DNA of 64,000 bases from positions 98,476 to 162,475 of the forward strand of contig NZ_BAFX01000064.1 in assembly GCF_000308815.1 (NCBI RefSeq). The letters run 5' to 3'. Below, piece by piece: positions 55,282 to 63,859 of this stretch. The notes below the pieces were generated by a model, which was given only the letters and a program-made list of their open reading frames with translations, searched no databases and was not told the origin of the DNA. Source of the DNA: Nocardia concava NBRC 100430 (GTDB lineage: Bacteria; Actinomycetota; Actinomycetes; Mycobacteriales; Mycobacteriaceae). The first letter of the stretch is position 1. Each line of letters starts with the position of its first letter. A program made the position numbers and the translations under genes.

Positions 55282-56390
55282 GCCGCGCCGGTGGCGCTGT
55301 GCTCATCGGTAGAGAAATGCTGCCGGTAGCGTTCGGGCGTGGTGCCCAGGCGGCGGGTGAACACCCGGTGCAGGGTCTCGCCGTGCCGGTAGCCGACCTG
55401 ACGGGCGATCGCGCCGATGGTCAGCTCGGTGGATTCCAGCAGCCGGCGGGCCGATTCCAGGCGTAGGTCCTCGATGAAAGCCGCTGGCGTGCTGCCGGTT
55501 TCGGCTCGGAAGGCGCGGGCGAAATTGCGTTCGCTCATGCCCGCGCGCCGCGCCAGCACGGCCACCGCGAGAACTTCGTCGAGGTGGTCGGGTACCCACT
55601 GCTGTACGGCGCGGATGGCGGGCGTCCGCGCGGGCTGACTGCGCAATTGGGCGCTGAACTGGGCCTGCCCGCCGGGGCGCCGGGTGAAGACCACGTATAC
55701 CCGCGCGATCATCGCGGCCGTTTCGCGCCCGTGGTCGTCCTCGACCAGTGCGAGGGCCAGATCGACGCCCGCGGACATGCCCGCCGAGGTCCAGCGATTG
55801 CGGTCGCGGACGTAGATGCGATCCGGTTCGACGGTCACCCTCGGAAAGCTCTGGGCCAGTAGGTCGGTCGTGCCCCAGTGGGTGGTGGCCCGATAGCCGT
55901 CCAGCAGTCCCGCGGCCGCCAGCAGCAGCGCGCCCGCGCACACCGAGGTCACCCGCCGTGCCTTGCGGGCGAGGGCGGGCAACTCCGGGACCACCTCGGC
56001 GGCGCCGGGCTCGGTGACGGCGCCGCCGACGACGATGAGGGTGTCGAAGTCGTCGCCCTCGGCGATCTCGCGCAGTGAATGCGCCACCGAGAGGGTCAGT
56101 CCGCCGTCGGCGTGGATCGGGCGACCTCCCGGCGAGGCCGTCAAGAGGCGGTAGGGCAGCGCCGGGGAATCGCCGTTCGAGGCCGGCCCGTCGACGGTGA
56201 TCGCGTGCCCCCGCAGCTCCGGCGGCAGCCGGTGCGACGGCGTCTCGACAATGCTGTTGAGGAGCGCGAAAACATCCAGTGGCCCGGCCAGCTCGGAGAT
56301 CTGCATGCCTTGGAAGACGACGAAGACAATGGTGCGGGGCGCGGGCACCCCGCCATCATCGCAGTGCAACCGCGTGGCTGTCACGGTCAA
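55257..56390 (-). CDS. GlxA-type regulator (DJ-1/PfpI plus AraC)
   Basis: This 377-residue regulator has an N-terminal DJ-1/PfpI domain (about 20-220) with the elbow VCAGALLLAAAGLLDG that carries the conserved Cys, and a C-terminal AraC helix-turn-helix pair (VLARRAGMSERNFARAFRAETGSTPAAF, IGAIARQVGYRHGETLHRVF). TTG 56390 overlaps the stop of the preceding hydrolase gene (TTGA), which suggests coupled translation; GTG 56348, 14 codons later, is the alternative. It may sense the hydrolase substrate. Confidence 0.9.
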   Translation of the reverse strand: MTVTATRLHCDDGGVPAPRTIVFVVFQGMQISELAGPLDVFALLNSIVETPSHRLPPELRGHAITVDGPASNGDSPALPYRLLTASPGGRPIHADGGLTLSVAHSLREIAEGDDFDTLIVVGGAVTEPGAAEVVPELPALARKARRVTSVCAGALLLAAAGLLDGYRATTHWGTTDLLAQSFPRVTVEPDRIYVRDRNRWTSAGMSAGVDLALALVEDDHGRETAAMIARVYVVFTRRPGGQAQFSAQLRSQPARTPAIRAVQQWVPDHLDEVLAVAVLARRAGMSERNFARAFRAETGSTPAAFIEDLRLESARRLLESTELTIGAIARQVGYRHGETLHRVFTRRLGTTPERYRQHFSTDEHSATGAAQLTGTRE

Positions 56391-57286
56391 TTGCTGATCG
56401 ATCCGGCCGCTTTCGGGGCACTGTGGCTGTCATGAGAGGCACAGTGACGATCCAGGAACGGGATCATGAGCGCGGCCACCCGCTCGCCGAACTGGGCGTG
56501 CGGGTAGTGACCGCCCTGTTCGACCAGGGCGTACTCGCCCAGGCCGGGCGGCAGGGCGGCCACGATCCGCTGGGCTTCCGCCTCGGGGCTGGGGAAGTCC
56601 GGATCCTCCGCGCCCATGATCACCAGTGCGGGACAACGGACTTCGGCCACGCGGGCCTCGGCATCGGCCGGGGAGGTCGCGCCGGTCTTCATGAATTCCG
56701 CCCAGCGCCCTGGCTCGCGCAACTGGTTTCGCAGGGCGGTCAGGTAGTCGTCCTGATCGGCGGGCCGGGTCGGATAGGCCACGCCCTCGAGGTATCGGAA
56801 CCACAGCCGGGGCGACTTCAGCAACTGCATGCCGACCAGTTCGAACATCGCGCGGCGATGGCGGCGATCCGACCACAGCGCGCCGAGATCCGGCTGGATG
56901 GTCATGGTGAACGGGTCGATCTCCACGATCGCCGACACCAATTCCGGGGCTTCGGCCGCCGCGATGGTCGCCGAACCACCGGACAGCGAATGTCCGACGA
57001 TCACCGCCGGGCCCCCGAAATGCCGGATGACTCCGAGCAGATCGAGGGCCACGTCGGTGCGGCTGATGGCCGCCTTGCCGGTCACCGACGGCCAGTCCAG
57101 GCTGGATTCGCCGTGGCCGCGCATATCGGTGTTCACCACGCGGTACCCGGCGGCGGCAAGCGGACCGACCAGGTGGCGGTATTCCTGCCGCCAGGTCCCC
57201 ATGCCGTGCGACAGCACCACGAGGGGTCCGTCGCCGGTCACGTCATACGCGATCCGCCCGTGCTCGAGCGTTACGAACTCGGTCAT
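56387..57286 (-). CDS. Alpha/beta hydrolase
   Basis: This 299-residue hydrolase has VVLSHGMGTWRQEYRHL (oxyanion loop), nucleophile Ser in VGHSLSGGSAT, acidic residue in IMGAEDPDFPSPE and His in EQGGHYPHAQF, a complete triad. It resembles epoxide-hydrolase/haloperoxidase-type esterases; the cap is about residues 135-200. Start ATG 57286. It is followed by the overlapping GlxA-type gene. Upstream lies the tandem palindrome array at 57408-57498, which could control it. Confidence 0.88.
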   Translation of the reverse strand: MTEFVTLEHGRIAYDVTGDGPLVVLSHGMGTWRQEYRHLVGPLAAAGYRVVNTDMRGHGESSLDWPSVTGKAAISRTDVALDLLGVIRHFGGPAVIVGHSLSGGSATIAAAEAPELVSAIVEIDPFTMTIQPDLGALWSDRRHRRAMFELVGMQLLKSPRLWFRYLEGVAYPTRPADQDDYLTALRNQLREPGRWAEFMKTGATSPADAEARVAEVRCPALVIMGAEDPDFPSPEAEAQRIVAALPPGLGEYALVEQGGHYPHAQFGERVAALMIPFLDRHCASHDSHSAPKAAGSISN

Positions 57287-57407
57287 TTCCCGGTCCTTCC
57301 AAGCGATTTCGTTCCGTTGCCGCGTCTTGCGGCATGACGAAATTGAACGCCGGAAGGGGGAGCGGGCCGAGGGCTCGGGCCGGACGGATCAGTCGTGTGG
57401 CCGATCC

Positions 57408-57498
57408 GGTCAGTCGCTGACCGGTGCGGAACAGGTCAGTCGCTGACCCTGCCGATCCGGTCAGTCGCTGACCCTGCCGATCCGGTCAGTCGCTGATC
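57408..57498. repeat. Four tandem palindromes GGTCAGTCGCTGACC
   Basis: Copies lie at 57408-57422, 57434-57448, 57459-57473 and 57484-57498 (the last reads GGTCAGTCGCTGATC). Each has arms GGTCAG/CTGACC around TCG. Steps are 26, 25 and 25 bases, and the last two 10-base linkers are nearly identical (CTGCCGATCC). The fourth copy contains the stop codon of the FAD monooxygenase gene. The array lies 120 bases upstream of the hydrolase start. It may be a cooperative operator array or a recent tandem duplication. Confidence 0.9.
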
Positions 57499-59057
57499 GT
57501 GCCGACCGCCGCGGCCGCGCGGTCGGGTGCGCCGAACCAGGTGGCGAGCGCGTCGCGCAGCGCGGGCACCGCCGTGTCCGACGCCTCGCCGACCGTCGCG
57601 GCCCAGGCGACGTGGGCGTCGGGCCGGATCAAGAGGGCGTCGGCGGGGCGATCGGGAGTGGTGGCGGTCCGCACGTCGACACGACCGGCCCAGTCCCCGG
57701 CGACCGCACGCAGGTCCGGGCGATCGGCCAGGACGAGCAGGACGGGACGGGCGGCGGGCAGCAGGTCGGCGACGCTCGCCTCCCCTCGATCGCCCTTCAG
57801 CGGCAGGTCGGGAACCACGGTGCCGGTCAGCGGATGCCCGTTGGGATTCGCCAGCGGCAGCCGGAGTTCGGTGCCCGCGATGAGCCCGGCCAGGCGGTGC
57901 AGCGCGGGCTCGTCGAGGAGCATTTCCTGGAACAGCTCCCGCAGCGCCTGCGCCGCCGGGTCGTCGGACCGCCGCAATGCCACCTGGGCCTGGGTCTGCA
58001 TCATGATGCGGGTGCCCGCGAAGTGACGTTCGTCGTGGTAGCTGTCCAGCAGCCCGGCCGGGGCCCAGCCCTGCAGGTCGGCGGCCAGCTTCCAGGCCAG
58101 GTTGACCGCGTCGAGCATGCCCGCGGTCAATCCGACACCGGTCATGGGGAACCCGTGCGCGGCGTCACCGGCCACCAGAACCCTTCCGGCCCGGTACCTT
58201 TCGGCCTGGCGGGCCTGGAACTGATAGCGCGACAGGCGAATCGGATCGATCAGGGGCAGATCGACGCCCAGGACGCGACGGATGCTGTCCTGCAGTTCGG
58301 CCAGCGACATGGGTTCGTTGTCGTCGGTCTCGTCGTTCGTGTCCTCGGTGACCTGAATCATCACCGTGCGGGTGGGCGAGACCGGCCCCATCGCGAACAC
58401 GCCGTGGTCGGTCCGGGTGAAGCCGGGGGAGATGACGCCCTGCCCGGCGATCTCGATGGCGCCGTTGTCCAGCACGGTCACCGAATCGGGCACGCTGACC
58501 TGGCCCAGCCGGTTCACCTCCGGGTAGGTGGTGCCCGGGAAATCGATTCCGGCCATGCCGCGGATGCGGCTGCGCGCGCCGTCACAAGCCACCAGATAGC
58601 TTGCGGTGAGCCGGTATTCGCCGTCCGGTCCGCTGACATCGACGGTGACCGCGGTGTCCTGCTGCTCGATCCCGGTCACCTCGTGCCCGCGCCGCACCTC
58701 CGCGCCGAGCTCGCCCGCCCAATCGTCGAGCAGCTGCTCGAGTTTCGGCTGCGGCAGATGCATGGCCTTCAAGGGCGAATCGGCCAGCGGGCTGAAATCC
58801 ACATGCATTCCGCCGAACGGCAGCGCCGTGAGCGCGCCCGCGTCGGAACCGATGGCCTGAAGCCGCTCCGTGAGCCCCCGATAACCCAGCAATTGCAGAA
58901 TCTGCCCGCTGAGCCCATTGGCCTTCGGGACCGTGCGCAATTGCGGCGACCGCTCCAGCACCACCGGCACCACCCCCGCCAGCCGCAGTTCCGCGGCCAG
59001 CATCAGACCCGTCGGGCCCGCACCCACGATGATCACGTCGGCATCGCTGTTTCGCAC
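57486..59057 (-). CDS. FAD-dependent aromatic monooxygenase
   Basis: This 523-residue flavoprotein hydroxylase belongs to the p-hydroxybenzoate hydroxylase/polyketide-hydroxylase type. It has the FAD motif VIIVGAGPTGLMLAAELRLAG (about 8-28), the DG motif VACDGARSRIRGMAGI, and GRVLVAGDAAHGFPMTGVGLTAGMLDAVNLAWKLA, then a C-terminal thioredoxin-like domain (RPDAHVAWAA). Rifampicin monooxygenases have the same layout, but the substrate here is unknown. The start is GTG 59057, eight bases from GGAG; GTG 59063 is closer to it. Its final codons run into the tandem palindrome array. Confidence 0.9.
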   Translation of the reverse strand: MRNSDADVIIVGAGPTGLMLAAELRLAGVVPVVLERSPQLRTVPKANGLSGQILQLLGYRGLTERLQAIGSDAGALTALPFGGMHVDFSPLADSPLKAMHLPQPKLEQLLDDWAGELGAEVRRGHEVTGIEQQDTAVTVDVSGPDGEYRLTASYLVACDGARSRIRGMAGIDFPGTTYPEVNRLGQVSVPDSVTVLDNGAIEIAGQGVISPGFTRTDHGVFAMGPVSPTRTVMIQVTEDTNDETDDNEPMSLAELQDSIRRVLGVDLPLIDPIRLSRYQFQARQAERYRAGRVLVAGDAAHGFPMTGVGLTAGMLDAVNLAWKLAADLQGWAPAGLLDSYHDERHFAGTRIMMQTQAQVALRRSDDPAAQALRELFQEMLLDEPALHRLAGLIAGTELRLPLANPNGHPLTGTVVPDLPLKGDRGEASVADLLPAARPVLLVLADRPDLRAVAGDWAGRVDVRTATTPDRPADALLIRPDAHVAWAATVGEASDTAVPALRDALATWFGAPDRAAAAVGTISD

Positions 59058-59175
59058 TCGCACTACTCCGTTTCCGTGGGTTTTCGCTACGGTCGGCGAT
59101 TCTGCAGCATTACCGGGGTCTTGCCGCAAGGGCGGGGGTGCGATATACGTTGAAGAGGGAGGGATTCGAGTCCGG

Positions 59176-60804
59176 TCAGGACGCGGCCTGTTCGCCGAGC
59201 TTGTGGCGCAGCACCTTTCCGCTGGGATTGCGGGGGAGCTCGGGCAGGCGGACGAATTGCTTGGGCACCTTGTAGCGTTCGAGGCGAGCCCGGATGTGTA
59301 CTCGCAGGGCCTCGTCGCCCGGATCATCGCTGGTGACCAGGTAGGCGCGCAGGACCTGCCCGTACTCGGGATCGGGGATGCCGACCACGATCACATCGCT
59401 GACCGCGGGGTGCTCGGCCAGGGCGTTCTCGACCTCGCGGGGATAGATGTTCTCGCCGCCGGACACGATCATCTCGTCGTCGCGGCCGTCGATATAGAGA
59501 CGGCCCTGCGCGTCCAGATGACCCATATCGCCGACATTCACGTAGCCGTCGCGAATCTCCTTGGTGGGCGCGGAACCACCGCGATCGGCGGTGTAACCGT
59601 TGAAGCCCAGGCCACCGCGCACGAAGATGGTGCCGGTCTCGCCCACGGCGGCCGGGGTGCGGTCGGCGCGCAGAATGCGCACGGAGACACCGAGAATGGG
59701 GCGGCCGACGGTCTTGGGGGAGTGCTCGAGGTCGGCGGGTGTGGCGATCGACACGACGCCCGCCTCGGTGGAGCCGTAGCCGTTGATCAACCTCGGGCCG
59801 TAGTCGCGCAGGAATGTCTCGATGGTGTTCGGGGAAATCGGTGCGGCACCGGTCAACGCCAGGCGCAAGGATCCGAGGTCGTAGCGTCGGCGGACCTCCG
59901 CGGGCAGGGCGGCCAGGCGCTGGATCATGATGGGGACGCCGATGAACACCGTCGCTTTATGGCGTTCGATATCGGCCAGCGCCAGTTCGGGATCGAAGCG
60001 GCGACGCGTGATGGCCGTTGCGCCCAAGGCCAATTGGCCCGCCAGCGCGCCGAGGCCGAAGCCGTGGAAGAACGGTGGCGCGACGATCGCGATATCGCGA
60101 TGGCTCAGGCGGCTCGCGGCGGCCAGCGACGCGGCGGCCTCCAGTGCGGGCCGCAGGCCGATCCGGCGGGCCACGCCCTTGGCCATGCCGGAGGTGCCCG
60201 AGGTCAGCAAGGTGATCTGCGCGGGCTGACCGGCGGGCGGTGGCGACAGATGATGGTGCCGCGCAAGCTGATCCAGGGTGGGGATATCCGACTCGATCGG
60301 AGAGTCGACCCAGCCGCGCACCTGGAGACCCGGATAGCCCGCCTCGGCGACCGCCGCCAGATATTCGTCGTCATGGATCAGGACATCCGGCGCGTGCCGC
60401 TCCAGGATCCGGGCCAGCTGGGCGGCGGGTAGCTCGGTATTGAGGAACACCAGCTCGCACCCGAGCCGGCTGCCCGCGATCACCGCCTCGACGAAACCGC
60501 GGTGATTGCGGCACAGCACACCCACGGTGCGCAGACCCGGCGCTAGCGAATGCAGCGATGCGGCAATGGTTTCGGAACGACTCAACAGCTCGCGATAGGT
60601 GACCGCGCCGGATTCGTCGATCAGCGCGATCCGATCCGGATACCGGGCCGCCGAGGTGGCGATGAGCAAGCCGAGCGACGGACCGTAGGCGCGGTAACCG
60701 CGCACGATCGACATGGCGGCGGCCGGGCCGATCGGCCGCAGTGCGCCCGATGTCGCGACGGCGGAAAGGGCGGTGCCCCAATCGAGTACGGTGCTAGGCC
60801 GCAT
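59176..60804 (-). CDS. AMP-binding acyl-CoA ligase (FadD-like)
   Basis: This 542-residue adenylate-forming enzyme has core motifs LLTSGTSGMAKG (P-loop), NGYGSTEAGVV, YVNVGDMGHLDAQGRLYIDGRDDE and PRNPSGKVLRHKL with the catalytic Lys. It activates a carboxylic acid, probably a fatty acid, to its CoA thioester. ATG 60804 lies inside the end of the SDR gene (11-base overlap), so translation is coupled. It is the third gene of TetR-SDR-ligase. Confidence 0.92.
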   Translation of the reverse strand: MRPSTVLDWGTALSAVATSGALRPIGPAAAMSIVRGYRAYGPSLGLLIATSAARYPDRIALIDESGAVTYRELLSRSETIAASLHSLAPGLRTVGVLCRNHRGFVEAVIAGSRLGCELVFLNTELPAAQLARILERHAPDVLIHDDEYLAAVAEAGYPGLQVRGWVDSPIESDIPTLDQLARHHHLSPPPAGQPAQITLLTSGTSGMAKGVARRIGLRPALEAAASLAAASRLSHRDIAIVAPPFFHGFGLGALAGQLALGATAITRRRFDPELALADIERHKATVFIGVPIMIQRLAALPAEVRRRYDLGSLRLALTGAAPISPNTIETFLRDYGPRLINGYGSTEAGVVSIATPADLEHSPKTVGRPILGVSVRILRADRTPAAVGETGTIFVRGGLGFNGYTADRGGSAPTKEIRDGYVNVGDMGHLDAQGRLYIDGRDDEMIVSGGENIYPREVENALAEHPAVSDVIVVGIPDPEYGQVLRAYLVTSDDPGDEALRVHIRARLERYKVPKQFVRLPELPRNPSGKVLRHKLGEQAAS

Positions 60805-61732
60805 TGCCGGTCCCCTTCCCGTTGATCGCGCGCAGCGCCGCATCGGTATCGCCGAGCCGCTTGTAGAGAGCGGTGGCCCCGATCTCCAGCGGCACCCGCA
60901 GGACCGGCACCAGCACTGCGGTCAGGTACCCGTAGGCGGGAATCATGAAGCGCGGCTTGCGGATCAGTGCTCGCGCGACGCTGGTCGCCGCCTCGGCGGG
61001 CGTCTGTCCGGGCAGTGCCGACATCCAGCGGCTGGGCGCGCTCATGCGGGTATGCATGAGACCGGCGTAGATGGTGGTGAGGGTGACCCCGTCGGGCCGC
61101 GCCTCCATGCCCACCGCCCGCATCCAGACGTCGAAGGCGGCCTTGGACGACAGGTAGAAGCCCCACTTCGGTGCGGTCGGGAACAGCACGCCGACCGTGG
61201 AGACGTTCACGATGTGACCGCTGCGCCGCGCCCGCATGCTCGGCAGCAGCGCCAGGGTGAGCCGAATCGGGCCGAGATAGTTGGCCGAGGAGGTGGCGGT
61301 CAGATCCTTGGGCCGGTCGTAGGACAGGTGGATGGAGCGGCGTAATGACTTGCCCGCGTTGTGAATCAGATAGTCCACGTGGCCGAAGCGGGTCAGGATC
61401 TCGGTGGCGAACTCCGAAATCGATTCCGGCTCACCCAGATCCAGGCGCAGCGCCACCGCCTGCCCGCCCGCGTCCTTGATCTCCGCCGCGATCTCCTCGA
61501 GCTGATCGATCGACCGGGCGCCGAGCACCACGGTGGCTCCGGCGGCGCCCAACAGTCGGGCGGTCTCCGCGCCCAGGCCGTGCGAAGCGCCGGTCACGAC
61601 GGCGATCTTGCCGTCCACCTCGCGGCGCAGCCGGTTCGGGTCGGAGATGCCGCGCGGGCCGATGAGCCAGGCCGCGGCCCGGCCGATCGGGCCCGCCGCC
61701 AGGGCATTGTTGGGTCGGTGCGGTTCGTTCAC
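60794..61732 (-). CDS. Short-chain dehydrogenase/reductase
   Basis: This 312-residue SDR has the NAD(P) motif VVTGASHGLGAE (about 44-55), the NAG motif (LIHNAGKSL), and Ser...YLSSK as active site (VNVST, FYLSSKAAF). The length and C-terminal hydrophobic segment (LTAVLVPVLRVPLEIGATALY) resemble fatty-aldehyde/acyl-CoA-type reductases associated with membranes. The GTG start overlaps the TetR stop (GTGA at 61729-61732). With the ligase it may convert fatty acids. Confidence 0.9.
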   Translation of the reverse strand: MNEPHRPNNALAAGPIGRAAAWLIGPRGISDPNRLRREVDGKIAVVTGASHGLGAETARLLGAAGATVVLGARSIDQLEEIAAEIKDAGGQAVALRLDLGEPESISEFATEILTRFGHVDYLIHNAGKSLRRSIHLSYDRPKDLTATSSANYLGPIRLTLALLPSMRARRSGHIVNVSTVGVLFPTAPKWGFYLSSKAAFDVWMRAVGMEARPDGVTLTTIYAGLMHTRMSAPSRWMSALPGQTPAEAATSVARALIRKPRFMIPAYGYLTAVLVPVLRVPLEIGATALYKRLGDTDAALRAINGKGTGNAA

Positions 61733-62418
61733 TGAGGGGTCTCTTTTCGTGCGGGTCGAGCGGCATTGCTCAGGTCCAGCAGGGCCGCGATAACGCGGGA
61801 AGTCAGGGTGATCGACGGGTCGAGTGCCAAAGTCGTTTGGATGGTGGCGAATCCGGCCGCCAGCACCAGTGCCCGCAGACGTTCGCGATCGGGATCGGCC
61901 TCGGTGAGCCAGCGCGCGGTGGCGCCCTCCACGAACGCCAGCCAGCCGTCTATCGCGATATGAACGGTGGAACCCTCACCGGTGGAGACGATTTCGGTCA
62001 GCAGCGCGGTGACCAGCCGGTCCCGGTGCCGCTCGTGCTGCGCGAGCAGCCGCTCGTCGGCCCCCGCGCGCGGCGTCATGATCAGTGCGGTCCCGTGCTG
62101 CTGCACGAAATCCAGATAGATGTCGAACCCCTGGGTCAGCCGCTCCATCGCGGGACCCCGCAAGGCCTGCAGCCGATCCCAGAAGTCCTCCAGCACGGCC
62201 TCGTGCACCGCCAGGTACAGCTCGTGCTTCCCCCCGAAGTGATACCCGATCGACCCGACGGCCGCCCCGGCCGCCGCCGCGATCTCCGCGATCGACACTT
62301 CTTCGTACCGCTTGGCCGAGAACGCGATCCGCCCGGCTTCCACCAGCGCGGCCCGCGACTGCCGACCCCGCCGGTTCACCTGCGGGCCACTTTTTGAATC
62401 TCGTTCAACTTTGGCCAC
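61729..62418 (-). CDS. TetR family transcriptional regulator, probable leaderless start
   Basis: This 229-residue regulator has its helix-turn-helix near residues 40-70 (VSIAEIAAAAGAAVGSIGYHFGGKHELYL) and a ligand domain of the fatty-acid-responsive type. I chose GTG 62418: a promoter on the minus strand (-35 TTGAAT, 18 bases, -10 TATGCT) ends six bases before it, so the message is probably leaderless. Two identical operators in opposite orientation flank this start, one over the -35 box and one inside codons 4-9. It heads the SDR and ligase operon and is expected to repress itself. Confidence 0.88.
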   Translation of the reverse strand: MAKVERDSKSGPQVNRRGRQSRAALVEAGRIAFSAKRYEEVSIAEIAAAAGAAVGSIGYHFGGKHELYLAVHEAVLEDFWDRLQALRGPAMERLTQGFDIYLDFVQQHGTALIMTPRAGADERLLAQHERHRDRLVTALLTEIVSTGEGSTVHIAIDGWLAFVEGATARWLTEADPDRERLRALVLAAGFATIQTTLALDPSITLTSRVIAALLDLSNAARPARKETPQ

Positions 62419-62454
62419 GAGGGCAGCATAGCCAGGTTTTTGAACGAGATTCAA
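62394..62454 (-). promoter_or_regulatory. TetR promoter with two identical operators
   Basis: TTGAATCTCGTTCAA at 62394-62408 and its exact reverse complement TTGAACGAGATTCAA at 62440-62454 are each a dyad with arms TTGAA/TTCAA. On the minus strand the promoter -35 TTGAAT (62454-62449) lies in one operator and the -10 TATGCT (62430-62425) between them; the other operator lies within the first codons. Confidence 0.85.
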
Positions 62455-62540
62455 GAACTGATTTCCGGCCCCGACGGAGGGCATCACGTGAACTGGATCA
62501 CATCGCGTCACAGGATTTCGGGATCGGGCGTCTTGTGGGC

Positions 62541-63284
62541 ATGACGAACATGGAACAGACTTCGGTCCTCATCACCGGCGCGAACAAGGGGCTGGGCTAC
62601 GAGGCGGCGCGGCAGCTGGGCGAGCTCGGCTGGACGGTTTTCCTCGGCTCGCGGGATGTGGAACGCGGGCAGGCGGCCGTTGACAAGCTGGCCACCGCGG
62701 GCATCAAGGCCATCCTGATTCCCTTGGACGTGACTTCGGATGATTCTGTGGCGCAAGCGGTTCGGCTGGTGCGCGAGCACACCGACCGGCTCGATGTCCT
62801 GGTGAACAACGCCGGTGCGCCCGGCCACGCGGTCAACCCGGCCGAGGCCACCGTCGAGGAGATTCACCCCGTCTTCGACACCAACGTCTACGGCCCGGTC
62901 CGCGTCACCCAGGCCTTCCTGCCGCTGCTGCAGGCCGCGGAGAATCCCCGGGTCGTCATGGTCAGCAGTGCCGCGGGCTCTTTCGCGGTCGTCACCGACC
63001 CGACCCAGGCGGTCTCGCAGATGCACGAACTCGCCTACACATCCTCGAAGGCGGCGCTCAACATGCTGACCGTCCGCTACGCGCAGGCGCTGCCCGGCAT
63101 CAAGTTCAACGCCATCACTCCCGGCGAGGTGGCCAACCACAAGTTCGCCGCCACCGATATGAACAACCACATGGGCCAGCTGACCGCCGCCGAGGGCGCG
63201 GAGGCGATCGTGCGGCTCGCGACCATTCCCGCCGACGGGCCGACCGGGACCTTCACCGATCGCCTGGGCCCGATCGCCTGGTGA
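62541..63284 (+). CDS. Short-chain dehydrogenase/reductase
   Basis: This 247-residue classical SDR has the cofactor motif LITGANKGLGYEAARQLG (about 10-27), NNAGAPG, and the catalytic Ser (MVSSAAGSF) and YTSSK, ending with ITPGEVANHKF. It resembles the carbonyl-reductase-like SDRs with TGANKGLG. The substrate is unknown. Start ATG 62541; ATG 62550 is also in frame, and neither has a good ribosome binding site. It is divergent from the TetR gene and its upstream region lies 87 bases from the nearer operator. Confidence 0.9.
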   Translation: MTNMEQTSVLITGANKGLGYEAARQLGELGWTVFLGSRDVERGQAAVDKLATAGIKAILIPLDVTSDDSVAQAVRLVREHTDRLDVLVNNAGAPGHAVNPAEATVEEIHPVFDTNVYGPVRVTQAFLPLLQAAENPRVVMVSSAAGSFAVVTDPTQAVSQMHELAYTSSKAALNMLTVRYAQALPGIKFNAITPGEVANHKFAATDMNNHMGQLTAAEGAEAIVRLATIPADGPTGTFTDRLGPIAW

Positions 63285-63285
63285 G

Positions 63286-63777
63286 TCAGTTCGCGCGGCT
63301 CAGGACGGCGATCGGGAAGCGGCGGGTACTCAGCGCTCGGTAGGTGTCGAAGTGGCGGTACCCGGCCGTGAGTGTGCGCCAATGGGAGTCGTACTCGGCC
63401 TCGTCGGTGACCACCCGCACCGTGACGGGGAAGGTTTCTCGGCCGATGCGGACGGCGGCCCGATCGGGGGCGGCGACCAGGTTCTTCCACCAGTTGGGGG
63501 TGCCGGGGTTGCCGCCATTGGAACCGCAGATCAGCAGGTCGTCGCCGGACCGGATCTGCATGAGCATGACGGGGCGCGGCGCACCGGATTTGCGGCCGGG
63601 CACGATCAATTCGAGGACCGGATCGCCGAAGAGGGTGCCGAAGCGGGTGCCGCCGAAGCGCTCGTAGAGGCGTCGGTGCAGGCGGGCGTAGAAGCGGGCG
63701 ACCGGACCCAGGTAGGTGGTGGAGTAGTGGTTGAAACGACCCTCCAGGGTCAGTGGGCCGGAGTTGGTGCCGGACAT
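63286..63777 (-). CDS. DDN-type deazaflavin (F420)-dependent nitroreductase family protein
   Basis: This 163-residue split-beta-barrel protein matches the family of M. tuberculosis Ddn, which uses reduced F420 to reduce quinones or nitro-drugs. The typical pieces are LELIVPGRKSGAPRPVMLM, ICGSNGGNPGTPNWWKNLVAAP and a late YRHFDTY. Its N-terminal helix (RFNHYSTTYLGPVARFYARLH) could touch the membrane. Start ATG 63777 follows GGGGAAA. The stop lies one base from the end of the convergent SDR gene. Confidence 0.9.
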   Translation of the reverse strand: MSGTNSGPLTLEGRFNHYSTTYLGPVARFYARLHRRLYERFGGTRFGTLFGDPVLELIVPGRKSGAPRPVMLMQIRSGDDLLICGSNGGNPGTPNWWKNLVAAPDRAAVRIGRETFPVTVRVVTDEAEYDSHWRTLTAGYRHFDTYRALSTRRFPIAVLSRAN

Positions 63778-63859
63778 CGGTTTCCCCTTCGGTCGGTGCG
63801 GGTTTCACTTTACATCGCGTCCAGTGAGTGGATGTATCGGTCATGGGTAGGCTGCCGAC

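Noticed and set aside
57408..57498. Possible CRISPR-like array of regularly spaced repeats
   Set aside because: Repeats are only 15 bases, the spacers are 10-11 bases and two are nearly identical, and no cas genes are present.
57486..59057. Rifampicin monooxygenase assignment
   Set aside because: The layout agrees, but the substrate-binding parts are not close enough by eye to name the substrate, so it is left as a general aromatic monooxygenase.
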